Source: Lottia gigantea (taxonomy: Eukaryota; Mollusca; Gastropoda; Lottiidae). From it: a DNA stretch of 64,000 bases. A model generated the notes under the pieces. That model made no database searches and was not told where the DNA came from. It was given only the letters and a program-made list of their open reading frames with translations. The translations under genes and the position numbers were made by a program. Where the stretch lies: the NCBI RefSeq assembly GCF_000327385.1, contig NW_008707617.1, forward strand, positions 3,004,377 through 3,068,376, written 5' to 3'. Position 1 is the first letter of the stretch, and each line of letters begins with the position of its first letter. Shown here piece by piece: positions 36,701 through 45,849 of this stretch.

Positions 36701-39391
36701 ACAAAATTATTCAATCTTATTCGAGATCCCACAAACATACAAAATCATTCAATCTCATTCGAGATCGATCAAACATACAAAATCATTCAATTTCATTCGA
36801 GATCCCACAAACATACAAAATCATTCAATCTCATTCGAGATCCCACAAACATACAAAATCATTCAATTTAATACGAGACCACACAAAGATTCAAAATCAT
36901 TCAATCTCATTCGAAATCCCACAAACATACAAAATCATTCAATCTCATCCGAGATCCCACAAACATACAAAATCATTCAATCTCATTCGAGATCGCACAA
37001 ACATACAAAATCATTCAATCTTATTCGAGATCACGCTAACATACAAAATCATTCAATCTCATTCGAGATCACACAAACATACAAAATCATTCAATCTTAT
37101 TCGAGATCACACAAACATACAAAATCATTCAATTTTATTCGAGATCGTTCAAACATACAAAATCATTGAATCTCATTCGAGATCACACAAACATACAAAA
37201 TCATTCAATCTCATTCGAGATCACACTAACATACAAAATCATTCAATCTAATTCGAGATCACACAAACGTACAAAATCATTCAATCTTATTCGAGATCCC
37301 ACAAACATAAAAAATCTTTCAATCTTATTCGAAATCACACTAATATACAAAATCATTCAATCTTATGCGAGATCGCACAAACATACAAAATCATTCAATC
37401 TCATTCGAGATCCCACAAACATACAAAATCATTCAATCTAATTCGAGATCGTACTAACACACAAAATCATTCAATCTAATTCGAGATTACACAAACATAC
37501 AAAATCATTCAATCTCATTCGAGATCCCACAAACATACAAAATCATTCAATCTAATTCGAGTTCGTACTAACACACAAAATCATTCAATCTAATTCGAGA
37601 TTACACAAACATACAAAATCATTCAATCTCATTCGAGATCGCACAAACATACAAAATGATTCAATCTCTCAAGTGTGATCTCGAATGAGTAATAATCGGA
37701 AGAAATATTTCAGAGTTATTGCCCTTGACTTAGTAAAAGCGCGTCAAAATTGCCTTGTAGACACGATAGAGAGAACAGGTTTATCTGATCTTGATGAAAC
37801 TTGATATACATCTATATGTTGATGAGATCTCGGCCAAGTTTGTAATTTGTAATAATCGGATGGCCGGTTTCAGAGTTATTGCCCTTGACTTATTAAAAAC
37901 ATGTCAAATTTGGCATGTAGGCACGATAGAGACAACAGTTTATAACTGATCTTGATGAAACTTGGTATGCATGTATACATTGATGAGATCTCAGTCAAGT
38001 TCGAAATTGGTAATAATCGGATGAACAGTTTCAGAGTTATTGACCTTATGTGTGTACAGCAATGAGACATTGTTCATGTTTGAATTTGATGATAATTTAA
38101 TGAATTGTTTCATGTTTTCGCCTTGACTTATAGATGATTTTAAGATTATTTGAAAATTCATTATTAAGCCACTAAAGATTTTGTGGGCGTGTGTTACCTT
38201 GCCTGGCAAGATATCTTTAAGGTTGCCGTTATAAAACCTGCTTCCATCTACCTATTTGTAGATAAAGAGTTCATTCTTGACCAGCATTAAACTTCGCATC
38301 ACGATATATCTGTTGACCACCCAAATGGGTAGATATAATGTCATCTGCCTCCTCTGAAAATTCAAAGAATGTCAATAAATCTATCTTGAAGGTCTAAAAA
38401 AGTTAATTATGTCCCCAGGTCACAATGCCAAATGTCATAGTTTATTTTCAAAAATAAAACAGAAATCATATGTTCAATTTAACAAATGAAACATTTTATG
38501 CTTATCATGAATAGAAACAGACTGGTACAGCTGTACCGCACATCTGTTAATTATTTGAGACATAACGAACACTTTAGGATTTCTTTTACTGAGTTGTTTT
38601 GTCTGTGTGCGGTCATTGTCCTTCATGGCCACGTATTCTCGAGACGATCTTAGCGCTAGGATATCCTATAGGGTCTTAACTTCTATTACTCTTTCTCGGA
38701 TATCGAAGATCGTTTCGAGGTTTACGTCCGAGAGGGGGCGAGGGAGGGCGAGATATCTGAGATTGCCCGAATCTAGTTATGAGATTTTTGCCAAAAAATA
38801 TTGCTTTCGGGGCTGCGAGGGGGTGGGACTGCCCGCTCTGCCCCCATTTTGGCTCCACTACTGGGCATGAGGGACAATGGCCGCACACATACGCAAGTCT
38901 GAGCTACGAGAATTTTTAAATCTTGTTTTTTTTTTTCTTTTTCTTTTTGTGGAAACTGCCACTTTCTGATCCGCTGTCAAGTTCTTTGGCACATGATGGT
39001 TATAGATACAATAATAACAATACAGTTGGACTTTTTATGTCTATGATTCTCTAAATGTTTCAATCCGATGGAGATATCCCTCTTAGGCTGTCAGTCAACA
39101 CTCGTAGATTATCCTTATGTCCCGTATTAAGCTAACTAATTTGATTTTTTATTTCAGGCTTTCGAATGTATTGGAAAATGTTATCTACCAATAGGAGAAC
39201 ATTTATCACCAACATTACACGCTATCATTCAGACTAAAATGCACGCGTACAACCAAAGAAAGCATGCTCGTGCATGTTGTGTGCCAACAAGACTATTACC
39301 GATATCAGTATTGTATTATGATGAGAATAATGTTATAACGTTTAAACATAAGTATGATGATATGGTGGTCGGGGAATGTGGATGTCGGTGA
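30753..39391 (+). CDS. TGF-beta superfamily ligand, BMP9/10-like
   Basis: Three exons, 30753-31221, 33493-34199 and 39158-39391, splice in frame (GT-AG) to 469 residues. Residues 1-22 are a signal peptide. A propeptide follows with an acidic Tyr-rich stretch (EYGEYGDYDYQDE, about 50-62, candidate for sulfation), LDLYDLFSKEK, and a TGFb-propeptide region (LAFNITSM, WEVFDVTSAVKRW). Furin-type sites are RVKR (355-358) and RNRR (361-364). The mature domain has all seven cystine-knot cysteines (367, 396, 400, 432, 433, 466, 468), including the CC for the dimer. PTLHAIIQ, ACCVPT and KYDDMVVGECGCR resemble BMP9/10. The GWxxWI tryptophans near the type I receptor site are replaced (INLDNVIIAP). It would be secreted and act through BMP-type receptors. 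ADMP or another BMP class is the alternative. Intron 2 (4958 bp) is packed with repeats. Confidence 0.9.
31222..33492 (+). other. intron 1 of the BMP-like gene
   Basis: GT at 31222 and AG at 33491-33492. AT-rich; the open frame at 31919-32212 has no support. No element is recognised. Confidence 0.8.
34226..34303. repeat. imperfect hairpin just inside intron 2 of the BMP-like gene
   Basis: AGATGTGATTTCTTC near 34230 pairs with GAAGAAAATCACATCT near 34287, and inner words (CAGGTGAAATTC/ CTCACCT) extend the stem. It lies about 30 bases after the donor. Role unknown. Confidence 0.55.
35160..35802 (+). repeat. intron 2 segmental duplication, copy A
   Basis: About 643 bp closely matching 38511-39157 over nearly the whole length. 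It begins ATAGAAACAGACTGGTACAG and ends with the polypyrimidine tract TTTGATTTTTTATTT. Copy A is bounded by a perfect 18 bp direct repeat, TATTTCCAGTCAAGTGCA, at 35138-35155 and 35794-35811. Copy A therefore carries its own splice-acceptor-like end. Confidence 0.9.
35248..35504. mobile_element. fold-back element inside copy A
   Basis: Inverted ends TGTCTGTGTGCGGCCATTG and its complement near 35478-35500 (GGGACAATGGCCCGCACACA) flank a strong central palindrome at 35287-35372 (CTCGAGACGATCTTAGCGCT arms). GCTCCGCCACTG at 35460 resembles a hAT-type end. The matching element in copy B (38602-38902) has a partly decayed palindrome. Confidence 0.7.
35890..37672. repeat. 38 bp satellite, about 47 units, two subfamilies
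   Basis: Period 38 throughout (35941 to 35979; 37023 to 37061). Subfamily A (to about 36384) has CATTCTAGATCACACTATTA; subfamily B (36385 onward) has CATTCGAGATCACACAAACA. They differ by a T-to-G change that swaps TCTAGA for TCGAGA, and by the spacer. Subfamily A is more uniform. A short inverted unit piece (TGTGATCTCGAATGAG) ends the array at 37674-37689. Open frames here are repeat artefacts. Confidence 0.95.
37690..38215 (+). repeat. dispersed repeat, copy 2, with internal ~170 bp units
   Basis: Repeats TTTCAGAGTTATTGCCCTTGAC, then GTCAAAATT, ACGATAGAGA and GATCTTGATGAAACTTG at 37710, 37870 and partly 38030, and ends GTGGGCGTGTGTTACCTTGC. This is the family seen at 10920-11372. Confidence 0.75.
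38511..39157 (+). repeat. intron 2 segmental duplication, copy B, ending at the exon 3 acceptor
   Basis: Matches 35160-35802. Its last bases, TTTGATTTTTTATTTCAG, are the acceptor of exon 3 of the BMP-like gene, so copy B holds the working branch point and polypyrimidine tract. Confidence 0.9.
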
Positions 39392-40040
39392 CCATTCGGA
39401 ACTGTTACTTTTGTCTAAGGCAATGCAATTCGATTGGCAGAGTAAAACATCGAAATGAGTACACCAAGGAGTAGTTTCAGTATTATTCCTGTAATGTATC
39501 ATGGAAGTAATACATCCTTCAAATCCAGATATATTAGATAACAAAGTTATTTGTAATAGATGACTAACAGAAGATGCAACAAGCTGTATTATGTGTTCAC
39601 ATCGGCCTATTATACATGTCGTTTTTTTTATCATCGAAAACATTATAATTATAGTATTAATTAATGTGCATACTGATGCATGCGAACCATTTTATCATTG
39701 TCTACTATCGGCGATTTTAAGATGTGTGAATGTCGTCTTGGAAATCAGGTGAGTTATTTCCCTTGAATGTGATTAGCTGTTGTGGTGGGAATGAAAAACA
39801 CTAATAACAGAATCGAGTAGGACTTATGCGTTCATGTGCCTAAAACCATTGTTCACTTTATGTAAATATTCATTGTGTTTGTTTTATTTTTTATAAATTT
39901 GTTTAATGGGATGATGCGAGAGCGATATACTTCTTTTTATGAGAACCATATATTACAAAAGAAACAGATATAGTGAATGCAAAATTCGTATACCATATCT
40001 ACAATACACAAGTTGTTAGATACGCTCACATTTCATATTG

Positions 40041-40046
40041 AATAAA
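40041..40046 (+). promoter_or_regulatory. candidate polyadenylation signal of the BMP-like gene
   Basis: AATAAA about 650 bases after the stop codon. The intervening DNA (39392-40040) has no coding frame and is read as 3' UTR. Confidence 0.4.
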
Positions 40047-40049
40047 TGT

Positions 40050-41038
40050 ACATTTTTTATGAAATAATTGTAAATAGCTACATAATTGCATATTAAGGGA
40101 TCAGTTGCCGCATCATTTGCGATACTGGGGAACACTTGACCCCAAAAAAATATCTTGTTCCCCTCCCTCATTTCATTTCTAAGAAATTTCAAAATATAAT
40201 TTGTTTAGCCTATCTTGTTGCCCCAAAATCAAAATATTCGTCAGAATGCACAAAAATTATTCCATTTCTAAAAAAAAAAGAATTCTGGGGGACTTAGAAC
40301 CCCAATTGAGGTCACCTAATTAACTCAAAGTAAGTTCCATCTTGAAGGCTAAAGCATTACTTTGCATTTGGTGAAGGAACGCTGAACCTACTTTATGCTG
40401 TTAGGTGTGTTATGTCATAGGGTTCTGTAATGTACATTATTTTGGTGGTAAAATATCTAAATTTCTCTCTGTGTAACTTAACATATAAATATGGACACAA
40501 GTTCCTCTTGTATGAGACACTTTAGATTATGGACATTGACAGGGGGTGTTTATTAATCATGCACAGTGGGTTGATGTAAATTCGGGCTGTTTCAGGCCAC
40601 ATTACATTGTTGTTTATGGTTGATATATTATTGTAAAAGGAGTATTAATGTTATCTGTATGGCATGTTATATATAATCTAAGTTGTACATTATTTATCTG
40701 TAACATGTAACTTGTCACATTAAAATTAAAACACGTTTTCTATCCTGCATTCCTATTGATAGAATTTCTAATAGTGCAGCTGTCTCTAGAAGTAATAATT
40801 GATATTAATGTTGGCTGTTTTGAATATTCTTTGTTTTCTCCCCTGAATTATTGTATCCAGTAAGAGAACATGAAGGAATTAGACTGTCATGTATGATAAT
40901 ACTTTCAGTTCAGTTCACGTGAATAACATAAAAAAAAACACACACACACACAAACCCTTTTTCAATTTCAATGTTTAAAGTGGGAACTGTACTTTGTCGA
41001 AAAAGCAACACACAACACAAACAACAATGAAGATGTTT
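40050..41038. other. intergenic, nothing supported
   Basis: AT-rich DNA with a short CA microsatellite near 40940-40952. The last 12 bases are a SINE target duplication. Confidence 0.4.
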
Positions 41039-41083
41039 AAAATGAAATGAATGGAGTTTTACGTCCCACTTTTCTACACTATC
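41039..41083 (-). mobile_element. severely 5'-truncated SINE tail with 12 bp target duplication
   Basis: On the minus strand this 45 bp insert reads GGGACGTAAAACTCCATT and a T-rich tail, matching the 3' end of the SINE at 23531-23888. It is flanked by perfect copies of ATGAAGATGTTT at 41027-41038 and 41084-41095. Confidence 0.8.
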
Positions 41084-41099
41084 ATGAAGATGTTTCAGC

Positions 41100-42282
41100 A
41101 GAAAGTAAGTCTAGACTCAAAACTATGTGAATGTTTTTACCTATATTACAAATGGTTAATATCTTTCTGAAATTTCCACATTTGTTTGTTAGTGCTTACG
41201 ACTTACCAACTTAAGCAGATTTAGTCCGTTAGATTATATTCTACCTTTCAACGTGAAGAGAGAGACGATTGGTGTCACATATTTCTCATAATTTTTGTGG
41301 CAAATATGCCAAACATGCTGTTGGTGAGTTGCTTGATGTTGTTAAGCTCTAATCAAGATTCGATTAAATAAATCAAATACTAACGATCCGATCCGCAAAA
41401 CAAAATAGTGACCCGACGGATCAATTTGAATAGTGCAAGGGAGGTAACTGATATAATATTTGTGGAGTAAGACCGGTAATTCATTTGCCATCTTTTTCCA
41501 TGTTAAATCAAGAAATTCAATTTTCTATAACTTTTTTCAGTAATCTTATTGGAATCTGTGCAATATGTCACACGAAAGCCTGGCCAATACTTAGTTTCTG
41601 GATAAAAAATTCAATATATCTTGAGCTAATCTAAATGAAAGTAGATCACTACATTTTTATCAACAGCCGCTCGACTGCCACTGCACATAAAACAACTATT
41701 ATTAATATTATTAAAACCTGAAAGAAAATGCAAATTCAGACATCAAATTCCAAACCTAGATCAAAAAGAAGTTGAAAATGGGCATACGAAAACCCCAAAA
41801 GGGAGGGAGGCAGAGGATTGCTAAAATTACTCCTAACTAGGCCAAGCATTTGCATAAAAAGTTTTAGTACAGCTCCAGGGAGAGAACTGATCACAAAAAT
41901 CAAATTAAATAGATAAAAAAAAATCTTACAAACATGCACAACAATGAGGAAACATTTCCTGATGACGAAAAAAGTGTCGTTGATATTAGACAGTTCCACT
42001 TTAAGATAAAGTAATGTGAGTCGACTCAATAGAAATAATATTAATATGGCAATTTCACATCTCAACCTGTGCAAAAACTTTTTGATAGTATGTCAATCAA
42101 ATAGCCTAGTTATATGGCAATACGATGAATTTAAACCAGCTTATTCTAAAATTTAAATCAAAAGTCTAGAAATCTCAATATACAAAAACTAAACTAAACC
42201 ACATCATGAAACAGTAATCAATGAAAACAATATTTTGATAAGAATATTTAGGGCTAAATTAGGACCTTTTTATTTTTTCTTA
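41100..42282. other. intergenic, nothing supported
   Basis: A hydrophobic minus-strand frame (41736-42074) is present but shows no family features. No repeat pair recognised. Confidence 0.35.
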
Positions 42283-42428
42283 TCAACTATATGGTAAAAC
42301 CATCATGTTTTCAAGAATTGTCTGTATGTGCCAGTGTTCCGGGGATTTAGAAGCTATATCTGGTTTAGTGGTTTGAGAACTATAACCACCAGTAGTTTGG
42401 GTACACCTCGGGTTTTGGGGGTGAGTAC
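42283..42428 (-). other. candidate terminal exon, unrecognised
   Basis: On the minus strand an acceptor-like TTTACTTAACAG precedes a frame reading about 48 polar residues (including GGYSSQTTKPDIASKSPEHW) to a TAG at 42283-42285. The composition is protein-like compared with the surrounding AT-rich DNA. No upstream exon could be tied to it with confidence; a 66-codon frame at 42544-42744 on the same strand is a weak candidate. Confidence 0.2.
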
Positions 42429-42779
42429 CTGTTAAGTAAATTCTAAAGTAAATGTGATCAACTACAGAGTAATAATGCAACTATGAATCAATCTCTGATC
42501 AAACAACCTTAACTTTATTTCTAACTCTTTTCCTCAGGTTTCATTAGAATACAGACTCATCATTCCACGACTTTAATCCCTTAAATCTAATTGTGACCTG
42601 CAAGTTGCTTAAAATCGATGAAAACAATTTGAACCAGTGATTGGGGATAGCAAGACCTTTTAGCTTGTCACGTAACGCATAATAACAAATACAAGTTTTT
42701 GCCTTTTGCTTCACTTCTCTGATAATCACATTGAGCAAGTCCATTACTAAACTTAGAATTTTTTCTTCAGCTTCGTGAT

Positions 42780-44230
42780 CCCAGTTTTAATGTAGAATTT
42801 TTATTGAGTTTAATGGAAATTGGTAAAAAGATCTGACATCTTGAAGAGTTTATGTAACTCTGTTCAATAAGCTGATGTCTTAAGAAAATAAAGGTAAATG
42901 TTATGTAATGTATAAAAATATTAATTGATTTATTCAATTGTTTTAAACTAATCCATGTACTGTTAAAATCTCTGTTGCAATAACAACCATTCATTATTGT
43001 GTTTATATTAATTCGCCAACAATACTTTTTGTGATAGCAAAGTTTTTGTTCCTTTCATTAAAAAAAGGTTTAAAGATTTCATCAAAATGCGTGAAGATTG
43101 AAATGTTAATATTAAGCCAGGTAAATATTTTACCGCCAACGGACAAGGAATAAAAAAAATCAATGCAATTTGAACTAAAAGTTTGTCGTTTTCTCTGTGG
43201 CTATGACGAGTATTCAAGAAATCTCAAAATCAAGTAAAGAAGCCATTGATCTGAGTTCGTGCAAATTGTGAATTAAATGAACGTGGCCAAATTCAAGCAT
43301 GGTCGAAAGTGTTTTGTGATTTGGTCTAGTTCCATACATGCATTTCAGTCATTTGTGAAATATATACTAATCAACACAAAATCGGTGTTATACCTTTACA
43401 TTTGAGATTAATGTCCGCTCAATTAACCTATATTTCTTGCGGAGTGAAGTAATTTTTTAACGTTTCAGAAAAGAATTGAGGAGGCTTGGCAGGTAATGGC
43501 ATCTTTACTTAAAGATATTTTTCATTTGTTAACGACAGTATTTTAGGTGTTATCTGAACTTCATTAGCGACATCTCAGGTTATTGCAATCTGACAGTACA
43601 AGTTAAATCTTCTTATATATTGAACAATGAGACAGCAGTAACATGATTAAACTAACATTATTCTCACATAAAAAAATAAAAACACTTTTATCATCAATCA
43701 CACCAACATGTACACTTCATGTTACACTTTCTTTTTTATCTTCATACACAATTTCTTACGGTTATTGTCTATGTATCTCATGCTTTGTATTACCATCTGT
43801 AATCTTTACACGCAGATCGTGTTCATATGTTGTTGGAAGTCTATTTTTTTTTAAATAAATAGATTCGTTTATGTGTACGAAAAGTTGACCACACAACATA
43901 ATATGAAGAGTAAGAAATATTGAAACTTTATTGAAATTTCAGGTTAGAACTGTTAATTTCTTTTTACCAGATGAATAAATCAATCTGAATAAAAGTAGAT
44001 CCACATATCTTGTCAATTTTTGCAGGTTGGATTTCTCAGATAAGCAATTCTGTGACTTGGCAATATACTTAAACCAATGTTAGACGCTGGCGTGGCCATA
44101 AAGTACAACTATAAGTCACAAAGCAATTGGTCTCTAGAAATGGAAATAACTAGGTCCCCATTGAAAAAATTAGGATATCAGATATCGTAAGGTGGGCGCT
44201 ATTGTCGCTAATAATCGCCGTTGAGATCGC
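42780..44230. other. intergenic, nothing supported
   Basis: AT-rich DNA; chance frames only. Confidence 0.35.
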
Positions 44231-44234
44231 CACG

Positions 44235-44372
44235 GAATGTCTTTAGACAAGCGCCGTAACATCTTCATAAACGCAATGAAAAGTGCACCATTGATTTCAC
44301 GGAATCGAGAATGTCTTTAGACAAGTGCCGTAACATCTTCATAAAGGTAATGAAAATTGCACCATTGATTTT
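44235..44372. repeat. 74 bp tandem duplication, diverged
   Basis: GAATGTCTTTAGACAAG[CT]GCC starts at 44235 and 44309, and the similarity continues through AACATCTTCATAAA and TGCACCATTGATTT. Two units only. Confidence 0.8.
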
Positions 44373-45275
44373 ATTAGAAACGAGCCCCTGATATAGCAGT
44401 TCGAGCACGACTGGAATTTGTGATTTTTAATGGATCTTTTTCTACACGTTTTCCGGCGTTCTGGTACATTATTGTCGCCACAAGATCGTAAATGATGACA
44501 GTCCTGTGTGACTGGGCTATGATCGAATAATGCCCGTCACCATTAAAATATAATACAAGCTTTTTTTGCTCTGGTCATTTCAAATAGTTCATATTGCGTT
44601 CTAAAGTTTTTGGAGCGTTTTTGTCATGTTTTATGGCTTATACCGCGCTTATAGCGACCTTAACACACTCTGATCCAATTTTCCATAGCAGTAAGAACGT
44701 CTTTCCGATGTGATGGGGCCTTTACCATAATGAAAATATTAGCTCCTATTTTATTGAAACAATCTGACATTTCCTGCGAGATTGAAATGGAGATCACGTG
44801 ACTGAATACCGGATATTGCAGTGTGATTGGAAGATTTAGTGGATGTAAATTGGAAATGAAGGGAAGTTCTTGTTTGAAACACAAGTTACTTCACAATTCA
44901 TTAAGACTTAGTTATAAATAGGAAATAACTCCATGGCATATCAGTAGTAGCACCATCAAAGTAACTTACAAATTGTTAAAAATGCGTTTTCAACCTTGTC
45001 AAAACACAGCCAAAAAGGGAATCCAAAAGCGTACTCCATGACAAAGGGAAGTAGCCCTTTAGGCGACTATCAGAAGCGAGGGAGAAACGAAGGGCCCTAT
45101 GTAAGGCAAGAGAGAACTTTACCATCACTTGCAGGCATTCAAGCGTGATGTTTTTGGTAGTATGTTTATGGCTAGGATTGGATTAGCCACCATCGCAAAA
45201 AACGAGACTGAAAAGAAAATGTGGTCATCTTCGACAACGAAGGACGAACATCATCAGGACATGATTGCTCGGTCC

Positions 45276-45464
45276 GGTCCGTAGCCAGCCAAGTAAATCT
45301 AGGTGGGCAAACGTCAAATTAAGGGGGGCAGTTTAGGTACTCCCTCCCTTCCAGGATAACTTTGTGAATTGTTACGCATTACAGTGATTCTCTCTATAGA
45401 GTTATTGCTATTTTATTGCAACCGAGGAAGCTCATATGAAGCCTGAAAACACGATTTTCTGAAG
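45276..45464 (+). repeat. dispersed repeat, copy 2 of a pair
   Basis: Matches 24957-25166 from GGTCCGTAGCCAGCCAAGTA to GATTTTCTGAAG, about 20 bases shorter through small gaps. Confidence 0.85.
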
Positions 45465-45681
45465 CCCGGAAAGAACGTCGAAGTCAGAATTTGACATCAT
45501 TTGCTTGGTTTTCTCAGTCGTCATGTGAAAGTCTGCAAACATCAAGTCAAATAAGTCAATCCTCCATATTCTATGTCGTCCAGCTGTAAATAATACGGAT
45601 AAACCTGAAAGGATCATCTGGCAGACATGATTCTAATGGAGTTGTTATCCTTGTAATAATTATTGTTTCTTTTTACAAACC

Positions 45682-45707
45682 CTCCCCCCCCCCCCCCAAA
45701 AAAAAAC
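45682..45707. repeat. homopolymer junction, C run then A run
   Basis: About fifteen C followed directly by nine A. Low complexity only. Confidence 0.8.
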
Positions 45708-45849
45708 CTCAATATATGGAATACACCAACACGTACTGAAATACCAATTATAAAAGGAAACTTGGTCGGTGAAAAAGAGAGAGGGGATGTTGTTTTATTT
45801 CCTGTTATTCTTGTCAACTTTGTCAAGTTAATCAGTTATAACTGACTGA

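Noticed and set aside
36390-37441. Plus-strand open frames rich in Ile, Asn and His
   Set aside because: They are read from the 38 bp satellite, whose period is not a multiple of three.
35890-37672. Possible CRISPR array
   Set aside because: Units are contiguous with no unique spacers, and the host is clearly eukaryotic.
44660-44884. Minus-strand frame with a faint resemblance to beta-1,3-galactosyltransferase starts (IMVKAPSHRKD)
   Set aside because: The match is a few residues long and the spacing to the expected Trp is off.
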